NCBI GenBank assembly: GCA_963693305.1
Contig: OY855914.1
Location: 10,755,403 to 10,819,402, forward strand
Source of the DNA: Meandrina meandrites
Lineage: Eukaryota; Cnidaria; Anthozoa; Scleractinia; Meandrinidae
DNA length: 64,000 nt
Direction: 5' to 3'
In this document: positions 49,986-62,745 of the stretch, one piece after another
Layout: each line of letters begins with the position of its first letter
Numbering within the stretch: position 1 is the stretch's first letter
The notes under the pieces: generated by a model
What the model saw: the letters and a program-made list of their open reading frames with translations, nothing else
Databases searched by the model: none
What the model was told of the DNA's origin: nothing
Position numbers and translations under genes: made by a program

Positions 49986-50479
49986 AATTATTAGTGCTAA
50001 TTCCTATTGTGGAGACTGAGTGTGCCAAGAGACATAGAAAAGATACAAAGAAGCATACAAAAGACATGCAAAAACATGCTTAGAGCAAACAACATGCATC
50101 AGCAGTAACAGACTTGTACCTTCACAGATAAATATTCGAGGCTCATATATAAGTATAAACAAAGTCAAAAAGAGAGATTCTGATTTTACACAGATCAGGG
50201 AAACATAGGGGCGACGCTTCATTGCAAATGGAATGAACAACATTTTAGCTGAAGACTATTTCGTTTGGTTGAAAACTACTGCTTTTAGTTCCTAGGTGTA
50301 CACAGTAGATACCTTTTAAGTTTTTGAGAAAGCATTTTTAAAAGAGGTGGAGATTCTTTCGTCTTAACTGACAGGCAACAGCTGTTGATGGATTCGGAAG
50401 GATCGGGTCTCAGTCAGTCACAACAGTCACAACAGTGCTAACTAGGGAATAATCATCACGGACAATTTGGCATTTTTTT
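49986..50479. other. Non-coding spacer between satellite and LINE relic
   Basis: No gene seen; the right part may be the 3' end of the LINE. CAGTCACAACAGTCACAACAG near 50415 is a small tandem repeat. Confidence 0.4.
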
Positions 50480-51105
50480 AGACGTGCTATAAGGCTTCCT
50501 CTAAAGAGGCAGGTTTGGGACAGCTCCAGAAGAGCTTGACAAGCTTATCGGTTTTTTCTTTGCAGAAAGAACACTGGGGTTTTTCGTGCGTTCCTGTTTT
50601 GACAGGAACTTTTTTCCAGGGTCTTGTAGAGTCTTGTCCTTTTTTGAAGACTTAGAAGCTAGTTGGTAGGCTGCAGTCCATTTGATATCATTGTGTCTTC
50701 CATTGCATTTTCGTTGTGACGAGTTTAGCGTACACAAGCCCGTCTGCTTTTTGAAGAGACTTATTAATTTCGTCGAGAGGCTTTCATTTGCAATTTACCC
50801 GGCCTGTTAGTTTTAAAGAACTTGGTCGGCCATCCACACAGCTTTCTATGTTGCAGTAGAAACATTTAACCCAATTTGTACAAGTTGGGTCAAAGCCGAA
50901 TTATTGAAGAGTTTCCAGAAGGAAATTCCATTCCAGTGTTTCAAACACTTTTTCAAAATCTACAAGTAATAGTAATTCTGCTATACTTCCTTTTGGGGCG
51001 AAACGAATAACACTGTCGATTAGTCGGATGCTTTCTCCAATAAATCGTCCTTTTATAAAATCAGTGTGATCAGGGTTAATTAAGCCAGAAAGGGCATTTT
51101 TCGTA
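50480..51105 (-). pseudogene. LINE (non-LTR retrotransposon) relic, reverse transcriptase plus C-terminal piece
   Basis: On the minus strand 51105-50810 reads KNALSGLINPDHTDFIKGRF, IGESIRLIDS, LLLLVDFEKVFETLEWNFLL, then a stop, FGFDPTC and WVKCFYCNIES. This is the L1/Tx1-type QTGFIKGRFIGENIR...DFEKAFDTLEW reverse-transcriptase block, with an in-frame stop. Further along (50600-50510) the same strand reads KPQCSFCKEKTDKLVKLFWS followed by CPKP, the C-terminal Cys motif of such elements. The sequence between them is too short for the full polymerase, so the copy is internally deleted and dead. Confidence 0.8.
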
Positions 51106-54100
51106 TAGTTTGTTTTTTGTTTTTTTTCTAAAGGGTAGCTCTATTTCGAGAAAGGAAATGAGGAGCATTTCTAAAATAAAAAGCAATATTTTCCTATACT
51201 TCTTCGTGTTTGGTATTGGCGTACGCTATCGAAAGGAGCTTAGTCGCCTTAAAAAACGTTCTTAAATAAAAGAAAAACAACTACTTACTGTGCTGGGCTT
51301 TCCTTCTTCAGTTAGAGTCTCTTTACTAGCCGACTCTCTGTGGAGAATGACGGAAGATTTTTGGCTTTCTTTGATTAAAGAGTCCTAATTAGACAAGTAA
51401 GACTAACAATTTAGAAGTAGCGAACTAATTGCATGACTGCAGAGAATACCTAAGCAGACTTATTGGTGCCAGGATACTTTTGAAACAGGGGAGGCCTAGT
51501 GACATTTTCCAAGGGGAGGAGAGCTTTCTTATTTTCTATTTACTTAATGTAGAGAAAATGTGAATGTGAAGAAAAAAAATAGAGAAATTCTAGTTATCAA
51601 ATAAATCTTATGAAACATAAAGATAACAGAAGTACATTAAAAACCAGCAATCATACTTATACTTTTTAAGCCAGTTTTAAGACTCATGATGGACACCAAA
51701 ATTATGTTCAAAGGTTTTTGCTTTTAAACAAAAGACGACAAAAGCTACGCAGGAGAGTGACCCACACAGAATTTGTCTGCTGTTACCAAGGAAATCAGCG
51801 TCTAATTATGTTTACAATGTCTTAATTGAAAGTCGGACTACAAAGACGAAAAACGTGACAATATAAAATTGTTTGTTTAACAAGAATGAATGGCAACTGT
51901 AAACAAGACCACATGTAATCAGCGATGATAATAATCGACACTAATCTGGGAACGTCAAATCGGTAACATTGTTCAAACAAATATTCTTAAGTAAGTTATT
52001 AAAGTGCAAGTGAAAAAAAGAGCAAACTTGCCGATGACAGTAACGCTTGAAAAGGGAAACTTTTCTGTATTAATATTTACCTAAATTTTAATTTTAATTT
52101 TAAATTTCGACTTGAGAATAATTAAATATAACTGCTTATCATTTTCGTTTCAACAAGCCCAAAGTCACTGCAAAAATTTCTTAAACTACGAGCCATTTTG
52201 CTTCTATAAAAAAAAAATATCTCGTAATTTGCATAAGTAAAAACTGACCAGAATTTCTGGTTCGTCTTACTTAGTAACATTTCTCCAGGAAAGTGGGAGA
52301 GACTTAATGAATAGGAAACAGAGTTTGATGACCGAAATAATTTTTTTTGTGGTTAACTTGGATGAAACGGAACTTACAAACAAGGGCATCGACTGTATAA
52401 AAGAGGTATTTTTGTTGGTATTTTTGTTTTCTGAAAAATTGAGGAGTTATTATATTAGCAACTATTGGAAACTTCTAAAAATTTAAACAATTATCGACAT
52501 GCATATGGCTATATCGTGATGGCACAACCTTGGAAACAAGGCCTGCAAAGGAAAAAAAAATACGTTTAGAGTTTCCGCTTTTGAACAAAAGACCACAAAA
52601 GCTATGCAGAAGAGTGGCTCACACAGAATTTGTCTGCTGTAACCAAGGAAAACAGCGTTTAATTCTGTTCACAATGTCTTCATTGAAACTCGAGTTACGA
52701 AGACGAAAAACGTCACGATGTAAAATTATTTGTTTAATAAGAAAGAAAGGCAACTGTTAACAACACTACTTGTAATCAACTACGAGCCATTTTGCTTTTC
52801 TGAAAAAAAAAATTATCTTAAAGTGTACAATTTCAAACAAAAGGCTACACTGGATACGAATTGTTGTAGTCTAAGCAGAGATCGTTACCAAAGAAGTCGA
52901 TCTTTCATTTCACTATGTCTTAGATCAGATGAAATTCGAGTTACAGAAGACACAAACGTCATCGGTAGATGTTAACAAACACATCAGTCGGTAGATGTTA
53001 ACAAACACATCTTTAATTTTCGAAAACCACAAATAGTTGTTTTATTTGTTCTGGGAAACAAAAAGTTATGAAGCCCCTCTGTTGTTGATGACATAAAAGA
53101 AAAACAATTATCGAGAAAGGAATTATTAATTTGTACAAGTAAAAACTGACCACAATTTCTGACACCTCTTAAACAGCGCAAACTTAGGGCCGATTCGCAC
53201 TAGCGGACAAGTTTTAAATGTCATAACATTTTTGACAAAAACAAAATCGTCGCGACAAGTCAGAGACATTTTGAAGAAAACAAAAGGTGTAATTATTATT
53301 ACAATAGCTCTGCACGTGCTTCTGGCATCCTGGTACATTCCTCGGTACGGTCGTCTTGTGCAAATATCAAATAATCAGGCTGGTCCACGTGGTGAAAAAT
53401 TTTAAAACGATTTGCATTTGAAGTGCGCGTGTGGTGATTTTTTTGTGCTGACCTGCGGGGAAAATGTGGCAAGTAAACTATTTCTTCCCCCCTCCATTTA
53501 CCTGCACAAACTGGTTCCCTCCGCATTCATTTGTTCCAACCCCGGTATTACCATCCTTCCACGACCTCACCTCGGCACACAAACATGTTTTGCCGCCTAT
53601 CGCGGAAAAATTTCGCGTGTTGTTTTTTGTACAATCCAGACCAAACACAATAGCCAATCAACAGCGTATTGTTATCTGGCATTACGAGGGGCGTTGGAAT
53701 GCGACTTGTCATGACTTGTCCTGCCTTGAGGCAGGACATCGGCCCCTTTGAAGATTTGTCCGTTTTGACAAAATTTGCACTTGTCCAACAAGTCGTTCGC
53801 ACTTGTTTTTGCGATTGTTTGACAAAATGTATCGCACGTGCAACGCGGACCAATCATAAGACAACTGCTTCTTTGTTTTCCTGAATTGTTTGATAAGTTC
53901 TAGGTCTCAAAAAACGTATTCGCACTTGTTTTCTGTAACAAGTGACACATAAATGATGAAATCTACCGATTGTTACAAAATTTGTCCGCTAGTGCGAATT
54001 GGCCCTTAGTAACATTTCTACAGGAAAGAAGGAAACAGAGAGAGAGAGCGTTAATGGATAGGAAACAGAGTGCAGATTTGCTTCTGGTTACTAACATTGA

Positions 54101-56300
54101 TTGTAAAAAAAGTATTTTTGGTGACTGAGAATTAAAAAAGGCAGTTGTCAACAAGCTTATTTGCAATTTTCTGAAAAATTCAATAGTTATAATATCAGCA
54201 ACTATTTTCTAGAACTGTCAGTGCCTATTTAATTACATATTTGGAAACTTGTGATAATTGCTAACATCAAACAAACTATCGACATATGAATAATTAAATT
54301 AAATGTAAATAAGCTCACATGTCCAATAACACTTGTCCAGGGAAGAAAAAAATTTTGTTTCGTATTTTGTATTTCCTTTTATTCCCCTACTGATATTTTA
54401 ATACACTTGAAGATAACCTGCAGATAGAGTTGGATGACCAACAACTATCCCCTCACTTTAAAACTCTGCTTTTGGCCTAATGGCGTAAACTATAATTATG
54501 CTCAAAGCTTAGGATTTCAAGAAAAAGACGACAAAGGCTTCCTTGTTGTTCCTTCCCCTGTCGTTTATACCAAGGCTATCGATCTTTCAGCTTATGAAGA
54601 AAAGATAAAGCAAGAATTCTAAAGAACACGAAACGTCAAGTATGAAATAAGGCGGTAAACAGAAAAAGTCGTTTAGGCAAGCTTATTAACCGCCACCAAT
54701 ATTGTGCTAGTAAGTTGCTAATGTGCCAGTCAAATCGATATCTAATAATCAAATGTTTTGTGACGAGGAACTTGAATATAAGGCAAACAACTAATAACCC
54801 TAGCTGTCACCTGATGGTGCCAAAACATTGTTTCAACCATCACTTGGAGAAAAAAATAAAATTGTTAATCGTTTGCCGGTGTAAAACGAAAATCAAGTTA
54901 TGTTCTTATTTCAAGAGAACAGTTCCTTTACATTTTATCTCGACTAAAGGCATAATCTACTTTTCAATTGTAGCGAAAACCAAAATGACAATGTATTTGC
55001 ACAAGGCCTTCCTCTGTTAATCTGTCTTTCAACCCCATCGCATTTGAGTCTTTGTCTCGATATCCTATTCTATCTATATCTTGTGACCTCTTCAGGATAT
55101 TGCTTATGTTCTTTAATTGTTTCGATCTGTAAAACAAGTGGTCTAAATGTAGGTTATATTTGCACCAGACAAGCCTGAATACTGCCCTCGTCTAGTTGCT
55201 CTTCTCCCAAAAGGCGATATTTCGATACTTAAGTAAATTTCTTTTTTCATATTCTCCTGTGCAGTAAGCCGGAAAACCAAAATAATTCCTAACCAGATAA
55301 GAAAGGGAATAGTCGACCAGAATTTGTCTGCTGTTGGGAAGGAAATGGAACTTTTAGGTTCGTGAAGAAAGAAAAAGTGTCACATTATGGGGCAACATGT
55401 TGTAATTTTTTTTTTTAAATGGAGAAACGCGAATGTTAAAGGAAAGCCTATAATTTCCCTCAAGTATTTAATTATAAACAAGAGGTCAGACTTTATTCAT
55501 TTTTCAAGGTCTTTAGCTATATCACTTATGACCATCGTCGAATTTGAACGAAAACGCTATGTGAGATGGAAAGTATTACTTAATATAATGTTAACTTTGC
55601 AAACCTGCCATGTTTGCTATCTAGACCAACGTTCCAAACCAGACTGCGTTCTTGAACTCGATATGGAAAGTAGGCTTTGTAGTCAAGTCTAATACTTAAC
55701 GGGAAAAATACGTGCTCGTTGCTGGAACAACACGTCCGGCGTTCAAATCTCTCACACAAGGCAATGTTTGCTTAACGTGATCATCCACTGATCGCTATAG
55801 TTTCAGAAGAAACGTTTTCTCAAAAGGCCAATTATCTATGTTTTCTCTGTCTTTTTATAGGCAAACAATTTACAAACGAGAAAGGAGTTACCATTCGACA
55901 TTCCTTTTCTTTATTCAAAGGCCTTAGTTGGATAACACAAAAGGGTTACTTTCGTTTTGACAACTGTTGCATTTCAAATAAAAATGGCTTAAACCACTCA
56001 ATTTTTTTTTAAATGACATTTTGAATAAATTTGGATCTAGCGATGATCGATCCATTAAAGAAAAGGAATTGTGAATCCTAAAAACTGTCACTGAATAAAA
56101 AATGCCACCGAAAGAAAAACATACAATAACGTGTAAAATGTTTTGATATATTGGAAAATTGAATTATCCCAAGGCAGGGAGTCCTAATTTCTGTCATCTC
56201 TAGCAATATCAATCAAAATAGAGCCCGCATTTCGTGTATGTTAGAACCCGTGATTCATATTTGTTTCCTAAAAGAAACACCGTTTGATCTTTTTCGTAAC
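51106..56300. other. Non-coding region with diverged interspersed copies
   Basis: Segments 51720-51920 and 52570-52770 share ACACAGAATTTGTCTGCTGT, CAATGTCTT, ACGAAGACGAAAAACGT-type words. Segments 52187-52340 and 53140-53186 plus 54006-54080 share AAAACTGACCA and TTAGTAACATTTCT. They look like copies of one old repeat. No recognisable gene. Confidence 0.5.
53187..54005. mobile_element. 819-bp Harbinger-like MITE with TTA target duplication
   Basis: The left end GGGCCGATTCGCACTAGCGG plus ACAA is inverted at the right end with one mismatch. TTA flanks both sides (53184-53186, 54006-54008). A paralogous copy of the flank at 52268-52285 has a single TTA and no insert, which fixes the boundaries. 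GGGCC ends with a TWA duplication fit PIF/Harbinger. No transposase is seen. Confidence 0.9.
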
Positions 56301-56329
56301 TTATATTTTTTTTAAATGCAAAATGTGGT

Positions 56330-59165
56330 AGTTTCATCAATGGCACCTGTGGTCAGAGTCAATCGCGCCTAAGAGTAAGCAACTGACGAAAGGGGAGCAC
56401 TTTTAAGTGAATATGATAAATAAAGTAGAGATGGGGTCAACTGTACTAACGTGTGAACACTCGCCGATGTGATCTTACTATGCAGATCGTTTCTCTTAAT
56501 TTTGGTATCCTGTATTTGTTGAGGATAAGAAGACAAAAGGACAAGGACAAATTGAAACCACCCGTCCCCCCGAAGGAAACAAATTGTTAAACCCTTTTTA
56601 AAAGTATCTTGGAAAACCGCACGAGGTTCGTTTTGTCCGCCATATTGGATGTATTATTTTTGTCTGTTAGCGCGCAAATCGTAATTCCCCTTCCTCTTCC
56701 GGCAACATGTTTCAAACTGAAGGCCCAAACTCAGTATGGCTTTCTTCATGGCCATCACTGTTCTTCTGAATTAACTTCAATCTCTATAAAGATTCAGCGC
56801 AATATCGTAGAGAGGCGCAAAGCCGGCATATGTGGTAACGTGGTTGCTTCATCACTAAACACGAAACGCCCTAAGAACTAGCAACTTGGACGAAAGAGAA
56901 GCTCTAGCTGAAATTAATATCTAAAGGGGGAAACTTTTTTTAAGTAAATATAACAAATAACGTAGAGGGGTTCAAGTTACACGAAAACACTTGCCGTGGA
57001 ATTTAATATGCTGATAGCGTTTCGTATAGTAATATTGGTAACTTGTATTACAAATTGAATTCGTTGTCATGATGACCAGACACTCGAGAAAATGTTTCAT
57101 CACATTTCCACTGAAACACCTCATGTTTGTCAAAAAAACTACTCCGCTGCGCATCGTATTTTCAATTCTCATCTCGGTGTTAGGAAACACTGTCTCTCGT
57201 GTTTAATATACTACTTTCTACGCAGAAACGTCGATCGCAACAGATGGCCCAATACTTTTTATATGTTTTTGATTTTTTTTTCACTGTCATTTCAGTGCAC
57301 ACTCAATCATAAAAATAGAAACATTCTTAGAATCCCTTGGTATCTAGAAGTTAATTTCAGGCCGAAAGTTGATAGAATCCTCAGCCAGCGAGGAGGCTGA
57401 CATTTTCGCTTAAGCGGCAAAGCATGAAAAGGAACTTAAGCACCGACGTTTTCGGGGCGACGTCGACGCCGGCAGCCGAGGAAACTTGGAGTAGAGGGCG
57501 CCGTCGCTGCCACTAAATTACAAAGCTTAAAGCAAGAGACTTTTTCGCGACGTCAACGTCTTCAAAACCTGCTGCGAAAAAGAAGGAAAAACTGCTGTTA
57601 TCGATTGATTGATAGGAATTAATAAAGCGAAGAATTATTGGGGTTGTGGGAGAGCTACTGCTCTTCTGCAAATCAAAACATTCAGCACAATTTTGACAAT
57701 TTCTATGCAAGATTTGATCCTCAAGGCAACGTTGAAACCGAATGTTGAGCAAAGTTCAGGGCTCAAAAACTGTGGATTGTCGAGCTTCATAAATCTCTTC
57801 TTGACTCCCGAAATTACCACAGCCTGACACGGCCTGGCATTTTTTTTTTCTTGGAACGAAACGGTTCGCTAGTAATTTTTATTTCACACAGAAGAACAGC
57901 GTGGTTATCTTTCTATTCCATTACTGTACACTGAATGAAAAGAAAACTCGGTTAAATTACATTTATTACGTTAAATTGTGGATACTGAGATCCAATAAAC
58001 CGACTTGCCGATCATAAACGCTTACGAATCATAATAAGCTGACAATTACAGCAGGTAGTACAAATCTAACATGATAAATGATCTGATAAACAACATGTTT
58101 TCAATACTTACATTTGCGCTGTTGTAGCCATCTTTACGGTATGATCTAAAAAAAGCTTTAGAAATGTAAGAAATATCCCTTTACCTCGAAATACAGGCTC
58201 CAATAGTTTAACAATAGTTCAAGCATCGGATACGTGCGACAAAATAAAAGCAAAGTGCCGTAAAAGCACGAAAATCACAAGGTGAGACTCGCGTTTTACA
58301 GGCAACGTCAATAAAGGCAAAGTAACGTCGGCGCCCTGTCGCGACGGCTGAACATGTGGGCAGGAAATGTTGATTGGAAGTAAAATTTCCTTCTGGTTGC
58401 CGTTTCCTAGTAGAAAACGTCTAGTGCTTAAGTTCCCTAATAAGCAATGACGACGACGACGGCGCCGAGGTAAACGCCTAGTGAAATACGAATTTATATT
58501 TTACTAGAGAACCTCGAAATTATCCAGATGTACTCAGTGTATCTATTTCACGTGATCCTGTGATCCTATGATCGGAGTCAAAACCCCCTCAGAACTAGCA
58601 ACTGACAAAGCTCTGAAATCAATTTTATAAAGAGGGAGCTTTTTAAGTGAACATGATAAATAAATTAGAGAGGGTCTCAGCTACTAACGTGCAAATACCC
58701 GACGATGTGATCTTACTACCCAGATCGTTTCTCTTAATTTTGGTATCTTGTATTTGCTAAGGATAAGAAGACAAAAGGAAAAGGAGAAATTGAAACCATC
58801 TGCCCACCGTGGGAAACAAATTTTTAGACACTTTTTAAAAGTATCTTTGGAAAATAAAAAAAACGTACGAGGTTCGTTTTGTCCGCCATATATTGGATGT
58901 ATTTTATTTTTGTCTGATAGTATGCAAATCGCAATTTCCCTTCCTCGTCCGGCAACATATCACAAACTTAGTATGGCTTTCTTCATGACCGCAACTGTTC
59001 TCCTGGATTGACTTCAATTTCTGTAAAGATTCAGCACAATATCGCAGAGAGGCGCAGAGCCGGCACAAGTGGTAGTTACTAAACACTTACTAAAACTTGA
59101 CACCGGGACAAAAGAGAAGCTCTAGCTGTTCTCTAACTCTAGCTAGAAATTTTTTACTCGAGAAC
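56330..59165. repeat. Duplicated segment of about 600 bp flanking a TIR element
   Basis: Copies 56350-56880 and 58570-59100 share AGCAACTGAC, GATGTGATCTTACTA, CAGATCGTTTCTCTTAATTT, GGATAAGAAGACAAAAGGA, CGAGGTTCGTTTTGTCCGCC and AGCGCAATATCG-type words. A third weaker piece lies at 56877-57060. Confidence 0.8.
57431..58436. mobile_element. 1-kb TIR element between the duplicated segments
   Basis: The left GGAACTTAAGCACCGACGTT and the right AACGTCTAGTGCTTAAGTTC are inverted with few mismatches. CG-rich blocks (GACGTCGACGCCGG; GACGACGACGGCGCC) lie near both ends. The target duplication is unclear. Confidence 0.6.
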
Positions 59166-59514
59166 CTCGCAATTATCTAGATTTATTCAGTGTATCAGTG
59201 TATCTCGAGGCCCTATGCGCCAACTTGGCGCCAGGGGACAGGAACTAGGAACTTCAGTGTATCAGTGTATCTATTTCACGTTGTCCAAAATACGCAAAAT
59301 TTAGTCATGCCACGTTCTCGTTTCACAGAGAACAGCTAGGAAATGTACCAAGATTTAAAATGCACGTGCAGGCAGAGTTATCGTTTTTCTTGTAAACAGA
59401 GTTTTCTAAAAGTGCTCAATTGTTCTTATTTCATGATTGGCACATTTTGTTTTGTCATTCAACAACCTTTACTTAAATTACAACCCTGTTGAATATTAAC
59501 TGACTGAAAGTTCA

Positions 59515-59533
59515 GGGGGGGGGGGGGGGGGGG
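59515..59533. repeat. Poly-G tract
   Basis: 19 consecutive G. Confidence 0.9.
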
Positions 59534-59545
59534 CTTGATAATAGG

Positions 59546-59574
59546 GACCTTACGAAACCACGGTTCGTAAGGTC
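59546..59574. repeat. Perfect 11-bp hairpin
   Basis: GACCTTACGAA and TTCGTAAGGTC flank the loop ACCACGG, next to the poly-G tract. Confidence 0.85.
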
Positions 59575-60286
59575 TCTCACTTGATGTAGCAGGGAAGAGC
59601 GACTACTTTATAGCCCAAAATGTCCTGTTTCAGGTTGCAGTAAAAATTTTATTGTTGGAAACATAGGACGAAATCACATATTTCCGTATTTCTGAAAAAT
59701 GGCGGAAACATGCAACTCCATGTTTCCGTTACGTTTGCGTCTTGGGGAAACATGAAAATTCAAGTCTACGTGATTCCGTCACGTTTCCGGAACGGAAATG
59801 CCAAAAAGTGGTCCGGTTCCGCTGTATACGCTGCAACGGAAACGTAAGTAAACGTCACGAAACCGCTAACGGAAACACAGGTTATCCGTCGTGTTTCCGG
59901 ATCGGTTTCACACGTTTCTAGGACGTTTCCGTTTACGGATTCTTGGACTTTATTCCTATGAAATGTGGAGTTTAATTTGTCCAGAAAGTTTAATTTTGTC
60001 AGGAATACATTAATCGAAACCTAGAATACTAGGATATCAATGAATGGTTTAATAAATTATACAGATAAATCCTTCGGATTTATTTGTATCTGTATTCGAG
60101 GGATTTATACAAATAAATCGCTCATTAATAGTCATAAATTCAATGGCAGCCCAAATTTCTTAGGCTTACTTGTCCTCAAATTTTAAGTCGTTTGAAACTA
60201 TAAAGCCTTCTTCTGTTTTTAAATTCATTTTGGATATATAGAATTCAAGATAAAACCGAATTAACATAAAAGACTCGCTAAGTTCT

Positions 60287-60417
60287 CTTGGTGTAGAAGA
60301 CATAAGACACGTCACAATAGAACACTGCCTCGCAAACCTATTGTTTTTATTGTATTCCTCGTTCTTTTGTCCTTTTGTTCTCTATTGTTATAGGTGAACT
60401 GTGTCTTCTACACCAAG
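60287..60417. mobile_element. 131-bp element with 16-bp perfect TIRs
   Basis: CTTGGTGTAGAAGACA and TGTCTTCTACACCAAG bound a T-rich core. It is too short to code; MITE-like. Confidence 0.7.
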
Positions 60418-61213
60418 TAAGAGCCCTAAGTTCAGTTGAATTTCGGTCACCCGTTCTCAAATTTGTCGTTGAGCTGCATATTGCCTCACTTAAAATTCTT
60501 TCTGCATGATTACCTGGTTGAATTCAAGAACGCGCGTCTCATTCTTGAAAACATGGCATTCCTGAATGTTTCCTAACAACTTATCTGGAATTCGGTTCCG
60601 CTGAGCAGCTTTGGCCGCGGTGAAATGATGTCCCTGTCGTTGGTTTAACTCTTCATAAAATGTTTCATCCATTTCTCTTGAGGTGTTTCCGTACGTTTTC
60701 AGCCTACTGCCATAGAGACGCTGTACAACACACAAACCCGCTCCTTGCGAACATCACTCAGAACAAAACAAGCCATCGAAACAAACTTGTGTTATTCAAA
60801 TAAGCCTGAGAAGTCACAATAAATCGCAAAATCCGTGGAAAACGCACGATCGGACGATTCTGAGAAAACTGCACAATGGCAGCAATAAAACTAAACAAAG
60901 ACTACATTGTCTACGGTCGGAGCTGAAGTACTACTAATTAGACAGCTTTTGTCCTCTTGGAAACGGGCTTTATATAATGATCCCTGATTAATAATGTCAT
61001 GAAGTAAGAGATAAATACCTTGAACGTCGGTATTTAATATCCAAATGCATCCCTCGGGCCTAGGGCCCAAGCTCGGGGAAATATATGGATTAATACCTCC
61101 GTTCTCGGTATTTACCTCTTACTTATATTAATAAACAGAGACGTTTCAGGAAAATCCTTCATCAGTCTGAAATAAGCCGTTTTGAGACTGATAAAAATAA
61201 CGGTTCAACAGTG

Positions 61214-61624
61214 TTACGTTACTCTAAAGTTCTTGAGGACAAATCTATTTCTATGGGGGCATGAACTCGCTAATTCGTTGCGTTTGTTTAAGCTACAAAG
61301 ATCTTTTTTACAGATAATAATAAACTTTTCGTGCAGACATAGATTACATTTTTTGCTAACATTATTGTAGGGTTGGCACTTTTTTAGCACTTTCCATTTA
61401 ATTTTGAAGGCTTTTTTCGCGTCTTTTAGGGTCCAAATGTGCTTTGACAGTTCAGTCTCATTTCTTTTGTTGGCGTGTCTGAAGGATGCGTTGTGGTTTC
61501 TGTAGCGTTCCTTAAAGTTTGTTGCTAGTCCTACATATGATTCGGTGGAAGTTTCGCTCGTGACTGTTGCTTGATAGACAACATTGCTTTGGAGGCATTG
61601 ACCTTCTAATAAATCGATGAGATA
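61214..61624 (-). pseudogene. Penelope-like retroelement fragment with C-terminal GIY-YIG-type endonuclease
   Basis: An uninterrupted frame of about 136 codons lacks any ATG at its beginning and ends with a stop at 61214. It reads VVYQATVTSE, then ESYVGLATNFKERYRNHNAS, FRHANKRNETELSKHIWTLK, CNLCLHEKFIIIC, LNKRNELASSCPHRNRF. This is the recognisable tail of Penelope-like elements as I know them from cnidarian genomes: a GIY-YIG-like start, the RxxNHxxSFRH helix, ELSKHIW and a Cys pair. The reverse transcriptase is missing upstream, where the frame is closed by a stop. It is a 5'-truncated copy, yet without internal stops, so it is probably recent. Confidence 0.8.
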
Positions 61625-62745
61625 CTATTGAAGCCTGGAACCTTTTTGAATAATTTAGCACCGCTCCTTAAAAGTTGAGCGCTCTCTGAAAACCGTTCCA
61701 CTCAAGAAAATTTGAAGTTATATATATACATATATATATGTTAATGACAATCACACCTCTCACTGCATATGTATAACACTGTTGAACCATTATTTTCTTG
61801 TCACTTGATAATGATGTCATGACAACATCGAAACGCCGTGTAAAATTTCTGTCGCCCATTTTTATTCCGAAATGTTTATCGAAATTTAGTCTCTTTGTTT
61901 ATTTAATATAAAAACAATTAAGACGAAATCCGCCAGTATTTCAAGTAGTTATTGGAAAACAATTATGTACGAACTGAAGAAATAATAGATGGTGATTATT
62001 TTTTCCATTTTTCCACCCTTACTTCAATATTTTTTCTTACTTTTCACTTTGTTTGATTAATCAAGTAACCACAATACGATAATCTGGATTAGTTAACGCG
62101 TCAAAACAACCAAACAAAACAGCAAAACAACAGTTATTTTGATTTCTTTTTTATTTGGATTTAATTTTAATCGAGTACATTGCCTAAAATCTTTCATGGA
62201 ACGGGTGTCATGCATGTATCACGATTTATTTAATAATATCTTATACTATTTCTGTTTTAAATTGTACAGGTAATGAAGCAGAGTAAAATCAAGGGCAATA
62301 TCACGCAAAGAGTTGCAGAAATTGCCTGAGTCGTAAATTTCTCAAACAAGCCAGTGGCATTTATCCTTAATAATGCGGGAAATCATTCCATTACTTGTTT
62401 ATGACAAAGAGGACTTTTTTTCTTAAATAATAGAAAGTCAAAGCCCCGCGCTGTTGTGTGATTTCGTAACGGTAACTATTTTAATGTACAGTAAGCGTCA
62501 GCGAACAACAACTGAATTGATTTTTTTTTTTCAGTTTGTACAACAAGGCCATTACCAGCCAAAAAATATTTCCATTAATGAAGGCCAAGCTAATGCGTAT
62601 ATGGTGTTTTAATTTCAGATGTTTAGAAGTTTCCAGTGTCTCGACCAATCAAAATTAAGTATCTTTGCCCTCTTTGTTATAAACTATTTAGCCTAAGTTC
62701 CCCCATTTAAGGATGGCGACAAATATTAGCTTCCGCTTGAATAAA
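61625..62745. other. Spacer between the Penelope-like fragment and TYR4
   Basis: A/T-rich with a TATATA stretch near 61720-61740. No exon recognised; the left part may still belong to the retroelement. Confidence 0.4.

Larger units (their letters stand above)
59166..61213. other. Non-coding stretch with small inverted repeats
   Basis: Contains the poly-G tract, the hairpin, a segment at 59650-59945 rich in GGAAAC/GTTTCC words and the fold-back at 60287-60417. No gene is recognised. Confidence 0.5.

Noticed and set aside
48628..50067. Very long open frames (up to 479 codons) of Leu/Ser/Phe
   Set aside because: They are the AGAAG satellite read through; only the 85-bp TYR3 signal exon at 48750-48834 inside them is real.
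53299..53884. Several frames of 60-100 codons
   Set aside because: All lie inside the 819-bp MITE on both strands with no transposase motif.
54434..54622. 62-codon plus-strand frame
   Set aside because: Protein-like composition but unrecognised, isolated and within a repeat-rich stretch.
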